Of a stretch of 64,000 nucleotides of DNA, positions 1 through 6,734 are shown piece after piece. Each line of letters begins with the position of its first letter. The stretch's first letter is position 1. The position numbers and the translations under genes are program-made. This DNA is from Agrococcus baldri. GTDB lineage: Bacteria > Actinomycetota > Actinomycetes > Actinomycetales > Microbacteriaceae. The notes under the pieces are model-generated. The model was not told where the DNA came from. It saw nothing but the letters and a program-made list of their open reading frames with translations, and did no database searches. The DNA is taken from assembly GCA_900114805.1 (NCBI GenBank), contig FOZN01000003.1, forward strand, positions 619,670 to 683,669, given 5' to 3'.

Positions 1-1292
1 GCGTCGCGGATCGCCGTGGGCCCCATTGGCAGCGGTGTGTTGCGCCGCGGGCCGCGCAGCGGGATCGCATTCGTCGGGTCGGTGAAGACCTGCTTGCGGC
101 CGCGCAGGATCGTGAACAGACTGCGGAAGCCGAGCAGCATCGTATGGCGACGGGAGGGGTCGTCCGGGAGGGCGGCGAGGATGTCTTCGGTGCTGATCCC
201 TGCGAGGCTGGTGCGCCCGTCGTCGACCCAGCGAGTGATCGCGGGGAGGATGCCATACATCTGGCCTTTGACGGTCATCGTGTCGCGGGGCTGACGGCGC
301 GGCGGGGTCTTGGAACCGTCGACCATGATGTCTCGCCAGAGCTCGAGCTGGGATCGCATCGGCTCGGGCAGGGCATGGGTCTTGCGTTCGAAGAGCTTGG
401 TGAACGAGGGCACCCGATCGTCGATGAGGAGCCCGGCGTCTTCGAGGACTTCGATGGTGGAGCGGATGTTGCTGCCGTCGTCGTAGCTGCGCATCGCGAG
501 GATGTCAGAGGCGCGAAAGCGCAGATTCGCGCCGGGGAACACGAGCTGCAGGACTTTCAGGGTGCGCCTGACCTGGTTGGTCTGTCGCTTGCTCCAGGCG
601 TACTCGCGGGCTCGGGCGTAGAGGAAGTGGTCGGTGCGGCTGGTGATGTCGCGCAGCCGGATCTCGTTGGAGCGCTGACGGAGGCGTTCGGGGTCGGGGT
701 CGATATGAAACAGGACCGGCTGGTAGCTGGCGGGAGGCGGCGGCGTGTTGATGACCTTGAGCGCTTCGCGGATGCTCATCGCCATCGGCAGGTGGAGTTC
801 TGCGGGCTGACGGGAGTCGTTCATCGAGGCGAGGAAGAGCTGCTGGCCGTACGTGCGGGCCGCGTCGAGGTCGAGCGGTTCACCAGGCGTCTGGTGGTAG
901 CGGGCGGTTTCCAGGCAGAGGCGGCAGTAGCCCTGCTCACCGATGGTGACCTCGCGGTGGCAGGAGACGCACTCGCCCTGCGGGTAGTGCGTGAACCACC
1001 AGCGGCACTTCCAGCACCGCCAGTTGCGTTGCCGGTAGACGCCCCAGGCGAGGCAGTCGCGGCAGGAGCCGATGAAGCCGGGGCTGCCGGGGTGACAGTG
1101 GGCGCAGAGCCCTTGGCTGTAATACTCGGCCGATCCGCACTTGCTGCACGCCGGCGGTGTGAACGGGCCGCCGGGGATGCAGTCGTAGCAGAAGTCGATT
1201 CGGGGCGTGAGCCACGCGGCCGGCTTCACCCCGCACGCAGTGCAGGGCAGCGGCGGACTCAAGGGTCCGTTCGGGCCGCGTGCCGGACTCAT
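1..1292 (-). CDS. Cys-rich recombinase-like protein, 3' end beyond window
   Basis: An open frame of 430 codons starts at ATG 1292 and runs off the left edge without a stop. The N-terminal ~130 residues hold many CxxC/CxxH pairs (for example CTACG, CYDC, CSKCG, CAHCH, CRDC, CWKCR, CVSC, CRLC), suggesting several zinc ribbons. From about residue 230 on, the helical pattern (an ITRWVDDGRTSL segment, then ILAALPDD, LLGFRSLFTILRGRKQVF, then a Pro-rich LPLP-type linker) resembles the core-binding region of tyrosine recombinases. A catalytic domain, if present, would lie outside the window. Its ATG overlaps the XRE gene stop (ATGA), so it is translationally coupled as the third gene of a recombination module. 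Assignment as a second recombinase subunit is inference. Confidence 0.72.
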   Translation of the reverse strand, partial: MSPARGPNGPLSPPLPCTACGVKPAAWLTPRIDFCYDCIPGGPFTPPACSKCGSAEYYSQGLCAHCHPGSPGFIGSCRDCLAWGVYRQRNWRCWKCRWWFTHYPQGECVSCHREVTIGEQGYCRLCLETARYHQTPGEPLDLDAARTYGQQLFLASMNDSRQPAELHLPMAMSIREALKVINTPPPPASYQPVLFHIDPDPERLRQRSNEIRLRDITSRTDHFLYARAREYAWSKRQTNQVRRTLKVLQLVFPGANLRFRASDILAMRSYDDGSNIRSTIEVLEDAGLLIDDRVPSFTKLFERKTHALPEPMRSQLELWRDIMVDGSKTPPRRQPRDTMTVKGQMYGILPAITRWVDDGRTSLAGISTEDILAALPDDPSRRHTMLLGFRSLFTILRGRKQVFTDPTNAIPLRGPRRNTPLPMGPTAIRD

Positions 1293-1618
1293 AGCGGTGG
1301 CGCCGGCCGATCGTTCTTCGGGCCGAACCGGGGCGCGACCATATTCGTGCTCCCACTCGCTTCTACCCGCCGACGGGCGCCGGGCTTGCGTGCTCGGACC
1401 TTCTCGGGCTCGGGCACGAGAAGATCAGTCGGCTCGCAACCGAGGACATGGCAGATGACGTCGAGATCGTCCAGCCGGATCGTGGTCGGGGTGCCCGTCC
1501 ACAGCCCGGACATCTTGCCCTGGCTGATCTCTAGCCCGGCGTCGGCGAGCATCCGCCGCAGTTCCGCCGACTTCCAGATGCCGCGCTCGGCGGCCTGGAC
1601 TCGCAGGTTCCATTTCAT
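1289..1618 (-). CDS. XRE-type helix-turn-helix protein
   Basis: Product of 109 aa. Residues ~15-70 match an XRE/Cro-type helix-turn-helix, with a helix beginning SAELRRMLADAG, then a recognition-helix region QGKMSGLWTG, then LDDLDVICHVLGCEP. This arrangement is typical of small cytosolic DNA-binding regulators. The C-terminal ~40 residues are basic and probably disordered. It starts at ATG 1618 overlapping the integrase stop and ends overlapping the next ATG, so it sits in the middle of a coupled three-gene unit. Likely role: control of the recombinase operon or accessory DNA-binding factor in recombination (inference). The repeats upstream of the integrase are candidate targets. Confidence 0.8.
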   Translation of the reverse strand: MKWNLRVQAAERGIWKSAELRRMLADAGLEISQGKMSGLWTGTPTTIRLDDLDVICHVLGCEPTDLLVPEPEKVRARKPGARRRVEASGSTNMVAPRFGPKNDRPAPPL

Positions 1619-2706
1619 CGCGTGGTCATCCCTTCAAATCGGTCTTCCAGCCGTTGGTTCGCTTGCATCCACGAGTCCTCGACGTGCTCGCCCGGAACGT
1701 GGATGTACTGCGTCGTGGTCGCCAGCCACTGATGCCCCAGCAGCTCTTGCAGGGCTTTCAAATCCATGCCCGCCAGATACAATGATGACGCGCAGTAATG
1801 GCGGAGCAAATGCGGCGTCATCCGTCCTCCGGCCCAGGCGGGCAAGAACCGTTCAGTCGCTCGGGTCAGGCCCCGCCGGAGCACGTCGTCGCTGGCCCGC
1901 CAGGAACGACCGAGTTCGTGGTCGAACCGCTCGGACGGGATCATCGGGGCATCCGGGTCATCCCAATCAGGGCCGAAGCGGTGTCGCACATCGCCGAGCC
2001 ACCAGTCGATGAGCTTGTCCGCCCCGTTGATCGCAGGCACCAGACGCTGCTTCGACCCTCGTCCCCGCGAGCCTTTCCCGAACCGGACATGCAGCTTACC
2101 CAGCGCCCCGAGATCGGGCCGCCAGTCACGGATGTCGAGTTTCGTGCTCTCCGTGATGCGCACCCCGACCCTGCGCCAGAGCGACGCAGCGAAGTAGTTC
2201 CTCGCGGCGGGCAGATAACGTCGCTCATCTTGGAGCGAGGCGGCCCACCCGCCGAAGAGCCTGCCGATCTCCGCATCGGACGGAGGCACACGGACCTTGC
2301 CCAGCGACGAGCCCGACTGCCGGTTGTACTCGTCGACGGGCTGCTCGATCACCCAATCGGTCAGCGCATTGATGTCGCCCTGGTAGCGGGCGATGGCGAA
2401 GTCGTAGAACTGCGCGATCGCGCCCGCCTTGCTCGCCCGCGTCGTGACCGCCAACCCAGCCCGACGTAGCCCGGCCAGAAAAGCGTCCGCGTCGGAGGGC
2501 CTTGCTTGCCACAGCGGGACGTCGAGATGGTGACGGAACTCGAACACGACTGCTCTGGACTGCGCGATGTAGCCGTCGCTGAGCCCGGCGGCAGCCATCG
2601 CGAGAGCGTACTGGTCGATGATCTCCTGCTCGAAGTCGGCAGCATCCTCCTCGGACCGCCAGCCCCTGGCAGTTCCGACACTCCGAACCGCAGCGAGCTT
2701 CATCAC
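1615..2706 (-). CDS. Tyrosine recombinase (integrase)
   Basis: Product of 363 aa, normal for the family. It shows an N-terminal SAM-like core-binding domain (about residues 25-125) and a C-terminal catalytic domain with Arg183 in VRITES, His299/Arg302 in PHLLRH, His325 in LLGHQW and Tyr334 in TTQYIHV. These match the R..HxxR..H..Y active site that cleaves and rejoins DNA through a 3'-phosphotyrosine. It is the first gene of a coupled operon with the XRE protein and the Cys-rich protein. In trio systems such as Tn554 or RIT elements, several recombinase-type proteins act together; whether that holds here is inference. The promoter should lie in the AT-rich pocket just upstream (2707-2780). Confidence 0.92.
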   Translation of the reverse strand: MMKLAAVRSVGTARGWRSEEDAADFEQEIIDQYALAMAAAGLSDGYIAQSRAVVFEFRHHLDVPLWQARPSDADAFLAGLRRAGLAVTTRASKAGAIAQFYDFAIARYQGDINALTDWVIEQPVDEYNRQSGSSLGKVRVPPSDAEIGRLFGGWAASLQDERRYLPAARNYFAASLWRRVGVRITESTKLDIRDWRPDLGALGKLHVRFGKGSRGRGSKQRLVPAINGADKLIDWWLGDVRHRFGPDWDDPDAPMIPSERFDHELGRSWRASDDVLRRGLTRATERFLPAWAGGRMTPHLLRHYCASSLYLAGMDLKALQELLGHQWLATTTQYIHVPGEHVEDSWMQANQRLEDRFEGMTTR

Positions 2707-2715
2707 TCCGCAGCT

Positions 2716-2768
2716 TCACGAATCATGACCATGCATCAAGAATACTGCAAAAGTGTCAGGAATCATGA
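2716..2768. promoter_or_regulatory. Paired 13-bp repeats in AT-rich pocket (candidate operator)
   Basis: TCACGAATCATGA (2716-2728) and TCAGGAATCATGA (2756-2768) are direct repeats, 12 of 13 identical, spaced exactly 40 bp start to start. The second copy is part of a 15-bp imperfect dyad, GAATCATGATGGTTC (2760-2774). The intervening DNA is unusually AT-rich for this window. Sitting just upstream of the integrase start, it is a candidate binding site for the XRE protein or arm-type site for the recombinase. The function is inference. Confidence 0.45.
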
Positions 2769-2905
2769 TGGTTCGTCAGAATTCTCGCCAAGCGGTAAGT
2801 CCGTTGCGGCGGCGGGCGGAGCGCACCTGAGAGACATGAACCTCGGTCAGAAAGTTGCGGCTCTAGAGATAGCCGCTCGGTGGGGTGTGGGCGCACCTGC
2901 GGGGT

Positions 2906-3448
2906 ATGAACAAGCACAGCGTCCCCGAATCCGATTCGTCTCCCGTCGATCTGCCGCTGGTCGTGCTCATCGTCTCCTTGGACGGGACGATGACCGCGAC
3001 CATCGACGGCGCCGAGTACGCGCCTGGGCCGGGTGAGGCGGCGTGGACGCGGGCATCGTTCCCGGAGATCATCGACCATGCCGGCGCGGATCGGACCCGG
3101 GCGATCCGGGTCGAGGTGCACGAGGTCGACGGGAGCACCTTCACCGAGGTTCTCGCCGCCAAGCCCCGCCGTCCCGCACCGGAACCGGAAGTGCCGGAGC
3201 CGGTGGTGGAGTCGCGGGCAGCCCGGCGCAGGCGACAGGTCGAGCCGGTGCTGGTGGAGATCACCGGGGACGGGTTCGTGCCGGGTGAGGACATCTCCTG
3301 TGCGCTGATCCTCACCCGCGCCGACGCCGCGCCGGACGGCACCGCCAGCGCCATGCTCGACACGAACCAGCTCACCGCCGGCGCGGACGGCACGCTGCTG
3401 TTGGTCGGGCATGTCTCCGGCCGGGTCGTCACGAGGAGCCTGGCGTGA
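2906..3448 (+). CDS. Hypothetical protein, first gene of conjugation-type block
   Basis: Product of 180 aa from ATG 2906; an in-frame GTG at 2885 would add 7 residues. No family recognised. The N-terminal half looks like a beta-rich fold (VVLIVSLDGTMTATIDGAEY), followed by a Pro/Glu linker and an Arg-rich stretch (ARRRRQ), then a second beta-rich half (VLVEITGDGFVPGEDISCALIL). There is no signal peptide or membrane segment. Its stop overlaps the GTG start of the coupling ATPase, implying co-translation and a partner or accessory role in DNA transfer (inference from context only). Confidence 0.7.
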   Translation: MNKHSVPESDSSPVDLPLVVLIVSLDGTMTATIDGAEYAPGPGEAAWTRASFPEIIDHAGADRTRAIRVEVHEVDGSTFTEVLAAKPRRPAPEPEVPEPVVESRAARRRRQVEPVLVEITGDGFVPGEDISCALILTRADAAPDGTASAMLDTNQLTAGADGTLLLVGHVSGRVVTRSLA

Positions 3449-5235
3449 GCAGTCCGCAGGGCCGGCAGCCCGGCAGCTTCGGCGACGAGCTGACCAACAC
3501 CCTCATGATCGGCCTGGTCGCCCTGTTCTGCCTCGCCCTCATCCTCCGCGCCGCAGGCTCTGTCACCGCATTCCTCACCGGCACCCCCCAACCCACCTCC
3601 GGGCCGGGCGCCGGGGTCGCTGTCCTGTTCCGCCCCGGCAACCCCGCCGGAGCACTCGACGCGCCGGGACTGAACCCTGTCGTGTACTGGATCGTCACCG
3701 CCCTGCTCCTCGGCGGGCTGGGTGCCGGGGTCGGGTGGGTGTGGATGCGGCTGCGCCGGCACACCCGCGCCGTGGAGCTCGACCCGAGGAACGCGGCCGG
3801 CGTCGCAACCCGCCACGACGTGCACACCACCGCCTCCGAGACCGCGCTACTTCGCCGAGCCGGCAGCCTGCGACCGTCCCTGGAACATCCGGCCGCAGGA
3901 GATGTCGGGTATCGGCTCGGAACCTCGAAAGGCCGGTCAGTGTGGGCGTCGGTCGAGGACTCGCTGCTGCTGATCGGCCCACCCCGCTCCGGGAAAGGCC
4001 TGCACGTCGTGATCCCCGCGATCCTCGACGCCCCCGGCGCCGTCGTCACCACCTCTACCCGACCGGACAACCTCACCGCGACCCTCCGCGCGAGGGAGAA
4101 GATTGGCCCGGTCGCCGTGTTCGACCCCCAACATCTCGCCGAAGGCGTCCCGGCAGGGATGCGCTGGTCACCCGTCCGGGGCTGCGAGGACCCATTGACG
4201 GCGATGATCCGCGCCACCGGCCTCGCCTCCGCGACCGGTTTGTCCGCGGGCGGGGTCGAATCCGGCGGATTCTGGGAAGGCAAAACGAGAGTCGCACTCC
4301 AAGCACTGCTCCATGCGGCCGCGCTCGACCACCGGACACCCGCCGAGCTGTTCCGGTGGACGCTCGACCCGACCGCCGCCCACGAGGCCGTCGCGATCCT
4401 CACCAGCAACCCCAACGCCGCGACCGGGTGGGCGGACTCGCTGGAATCGATGCTCGACGCCGATCCCCGCACCCGCGACTCCATCTGGCAAGGCGTCAGC
4501 CTCGCACTCAACGCGCTGGCCGATCCGCGTGTCCTCGATGCTGTCAGCCCAGACGAGGGCGAGGCGTTTGACCCCGAAAATTTCATCCGGAACCGGGGCA
4601 CGCTCTATCTCCTCGCTACTGGTGCCGGGGCTGGCGCGTCCGCCGCCCTCGTCGCCGCGCTCGTCGAAGACCTCGTCGAGACGGCCCGGCAACTCGCGGC
4701 CCGGTCGCCTGGCGCGCGGCTGGACCCGCCGCTGCTGCTCGCGCTGGATGAGATCGGGAACCTCGCCCCGCTCCCGTCGCTGCCGACGTTGATGGCCGAA
4801 GGCGGCGGCACCGGGATCACGACCATGCCGGTGCTGCAGTCCCTCGCCCAAGCCCGCGACAAATGGTCGGAGAACCAGGCCGGCGCGATCTGGGACGCCT
4901 CGATCGTGAAGATCATCCTCGGCGGAGCCTCGAACTCGAAGGACTTGCAGGATCTGTCCACACTGATCGGGGAACGCGACGACCTCACCGACACCGTGAC
5001 TCTCGGCGACCACGGCTCACGCTCCAACCAGCGCTCCGTCCGCCGGATCGCGATCTTCCCACCCGACCGCATCCGCCGCCTACCATTCGGCACCGCCATC
5101 GTCCTGCTGCGCGCCGCAACACCGATCGTCACCGACCTCCAACCCTGGCCATCCCGCACGGACGCCGCCCAGCTGAAGAGCGCCCGGGTCGAGATCGAAC
5201 GTCTCTTGGAACGCCCTGCACCGGGTGCTGAGTAG
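3445..5235 (+). CDS. VirD4/TraG-like type IV coupling ATPase
   Basis: Product of 596 aa. Two membrane helices lie near the N-terminus (about residues 20-45 and 78-102), followed by a cytosolic RecA-like domain with Walker A GPPRSGKG (178-185), Walker B LLLALDE (430-436) and the family-typical segment after it (LPTLMAEGGGTGI). Coupling proteins of this type dock the relaxase-DNA complex to a conjugative secretion channel and power DNA transfer. The GTG start at 3445 overlaps the upstream stop. No relaxase or channel gene is in view, so the system may be completed to the left or be mobilisable only. Confidence 0.88.
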   Translation: MSSPQGRQPGSFGDELTNTLMIGLVALFCLALILRAAGSVTAFLTGTPQPTSGPGAGVAVLFRPGNPAGALDAPGLNPVVYWIVTALLLGGLGAGVGWVWMRLRRHTRAVELDPRNAAGVATRHDVHTTASETALLRRAGSLRPSLEHPAAGDVGYRLGTSKGRSVWASVEDSLLLIGPPRSGKGLHVVIPAILDAPGAVVTTSTRPDNLTATLRAREKIGPVAVFDPQHLAEGVPAGMRWSPVRGCEDPLTAMIRATGLASATGLSAGGVESGGFWEGKTRVALQALLHAAALDHRTPAELFRWTLDPTAAHEAVAILTSNPNAATGWADSLESMLDADPRTRDSIWQGVSLALNALADPRVLDAVSPDEGEAFDPENFIRNRGTLYLLATGAGAGASAALVAALVEDLVETARQLAARSPGARLDPPLLLALDEIGNLAPLPSLPTLMAEGGGTGITTMPVLQSLAQARDKWSENQAGAIWDASIVKIILGGASNSKDLQDLSTLIGERDDLTDTVTLGDHGSRSNQRSVRRIAIFPPDRIRRLPFGTAIVLLRAATPIVTDLQPWPSRTDAAQLKSARVEIERLLERPAPGAE

Positions 5236-5317
5236 TGCCCGGCTGCTGGGTGTCGTCGTGCACCTGCCTGCCACAGCGGTCATCACGCAACGGCCGCACG
5301 AACGTAGGGAGCAGGCC

Positions 5318-5764
5318 ATGTCGATGCACACGCAGAGCTCGGTGTCGGGATTCATCGCGTCCGACCCGCAGCTGAGCGAGACCGTCAAGGGAGACCCACG
5401 GTTCTATGTCCGGTTCGGGCAGGAGCACTACCGGCGCGAACCCGACGGGTCGTTCACCGAACTGGAGACGAGCTACCACAACCTGGTGATGTACGGCCGA
5501 TCGGCTCAGCACGCACATGACCAGTTCGCCAAGGGCGACAAGTTCGTCGCCGAAGGATACAAGCGCACACCGGAGTACGAGCGCGACGGGGCCATGGTCG
5601 AAGGCGAGGATGAATTCATCGCCAAACGGATCGGCCACGACACCGCCCGCACCCGTTACCAGGTTGACCGAACTCCCCGCCGCAGCGCGCCCGAGCGAGG
5701 CACCGTCGGGTTCGAGCCGACCGAGCCGACGCGCTCGGCCCCGACACCGGCGATGGGCATGTGA
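5318..5764 (+). CDS. Single-stranded DNA-binding (SSB-like) protein of the element
   Basis: Product of 148 aa from ATG 5318; the start is chosen because GGGAGCA lies just upstream, whereas the longer open frame has an unlikely N-terminus. Residues ~5-100 follow the OB-fold pattern of SSB proteins (VSGFIASDPQLSET, then FYVRFGQEHY, then YHNLVMYGRSAQHAHDQFAKGDKFVAEGY). The tail is polar and lacks the acidic DDDIPF-type tip of chromosomal SSB. Mobile elements often carry such proteins to protect the transferred strand. It lies between the coupling ATPase and the DUF4913 gene. Confidence 0.75.
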   Translation: MSMHTQSSVSGFIASDPQLSETVKGDPRFYVRFGQEHYRREPDGSFTELETSYHNLVMYGRSAQHAHDQFAKGDKFVAEGYKRTPEYERDGAMVEGEDEFIAKRIGHDTARTRYQVDRTPRRSAPERGTVGFEPTEPTRSAPTPAMGM

Positions 5765-5771
5765 GCCGGCC

Positions 5772-6371
5772 ATGACCGATCCGCACAACGACGCTCCGAA
5801 TGACGAACTCATCGATGATGCCGGGGTGCTGCCGGATGATCTCGGTCCGGGCGATGACAGCTACGAGCTACCCGGCACCGATCAGGCTGGCCCGCCGAAT
5901 CCCGTGAACTGGCACATCCTGAACGCGGACGCCCTCGAAGCCGAGTGGTTCGAACTGAACCGGTGGGTTGAGACCTTGCGCCGCACCTACGGGCTCACGG
6001 CATCGGTGATCCCGCCGTTCTGGCACCGCCATGACGAGTTGCTGTGGGAACTCAGCGCACTACACCTGCACTGGCTCTGCGCCTACGACCCCGAACAAGA
6101 CGGCTCCGCACCGTTCGGCTGGCACCGTGACTTCGCTGACGCTCGCAACCGCCTCCGTGATTGGGTTGCCTCATCCGGAACCCGCCTGGATCGCGATCGT
6201 CCGACACGGCAGACTGCCTGGCCCGGCGAGGACCCTGCCGACCCCGTCGAGGACGTGTTCGTCGCCGACCGCGACCAGGACTTCGTCGACTACGTCGCCG
6301 AACAGGTCGCCGCGCGGCGAGAGGCAGAAGAAGAGTTCTACCGAGCGATCGCCAGCGAGGACCGACCATGA
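5772..6371 (+). CDS. DUF4913 domain protein
   Basis: Product of 199 aa. An acidic N-terminus (~45 residues) is followed by the DUF4913 pattern: NPVNWHIL, then EAEWFELNRWVETLRRTYGL, PPFWHRHDELLWELSALHLHWLCAYD, and WHRDFADARNRLRDWV, TRQTAWPGE. The family is found mainly on actinobacterial mobile elements and has no established function. The ATG at 5772 is 7 nt after the SSB-like stop, and the stop overlaps the next gene (ATGA), so the group is an operon. Cytosolic; no membrane segments. Confidence 0.85.
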   Translation: MTDPHNDAPNDELIDDAGVLPDDLGPGDDSYELPGTDQAGPPNPVNWHILNADALEAEWFELNRWVETLRRTYGLTASVIPPFWHRHDELLWELSALHLHWLCAYDPEQDGSAPFGWHRDFADARNRLRDWVASSGTRLDRDRPTRQTAWPGEDPADPVEDVFVADRDQDFVDYVAEQVAARREAEEEFYRAIASEDRP

Positions 6372-6550
6372 GCCGGCGATACACACCCAAAACCGGACAA
6401 CGACCCCAATCGGAGCGCCAGCTCACTGTCCGCTCCGAGCGTCGCCCGGAGCCCGACTACGACAAGCTCACCGAGCTGCTGATCCGGCTGTCGCTTCAGC
6501 CGCCCCGTGACACGACATCCGAGCATCAGGAGCCTCGTGCCGTAGAATGA
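6368..6550 (+). CDS. Small basic hypothetical protein (60 aa)
   Basis: ATG 6368 overlaps the stop of the DUF4913 gene; 60 codons end at TGA 6548-6550. The N-terminal half is Arg/Lys/Gln-rich (SRRYTPKTGQRPQSERQL) and a short helix follows (DYDKLTELLIRLSLQ). No family recognised. The tight coupling and normal local codon use argue for a real gene that belongs to the element's operon. Confidence 0.6.
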   Translation: MSRRYTPKTGQRPQSERQLTVRSERRPEPDYDKLTELLIRLSLQPPRDTTSEHQEPRAVE

Positions 6551-6584
6551 GGGCACATGCAAGACCCGCCAGGAGGTGGGTGTT

Positions 6585-6734
6585 GTGGTCCTAAACCCTC
6601 GCTGCTCAGCAGCGAGGCAACGCTTACGTGACCGTCATGGTCTAGTCCTACAGCCTTCGGGCTCTTCTTACGATCAACATCCGCAGTCGATCACTCCTGG
6701 TCGGGAGGACCGATCTGTAGGAGAAGAGCCATGA
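6585..6734 (+). CDS. Candidate 49-aa leader ORF of the serine recombinase
   Basis: An AGGAGGT Shine-Dalgarno (6571-6577) stands 7 nt before GTG 6585. The frame stays open for 49 codons and its TGA overlaps the recombinase ATG at 6731 as ATGA, the coupling pattern used elsewhere in the window. The product is Arg/Ser/Gln-rich with no known domain. A 10-bp-arm palindrome (6597-6617) and a small UUCG-type hairpin (6652-6663) lie inside it, which suggests a translated leader that controls recombinase expression (inference). An alternative overlapping 24-codon frame starts at ATG 6557 but has no good ribosome site. Confidence 0.5.
   Translation: MVLNPRCSAARQRLRDRHGLVLQPSGSSYDQHPQSITPGREDRSVGEEP
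6597..6617. repeat. Perfect palindrome in recombinase leader
   Basis: CCTCGCTGCT and AGCAGCGAGG (6597-6606 and 6608-6617) are perfect inverted arms around a single C. In RNA this would be a stable hairpin inside the candidate leader ORF. It could be an operator, a recombination-related site or an attenuator stem; the sequence alone does not decide. Confidence 0.6.

Noticed and set aside
144..2012. 622-aa plus-strand open frame
   Set aside because: It lies antisense to three genes with clear protein-family features and has no recognisable domain; a GC-driven shadow frame.
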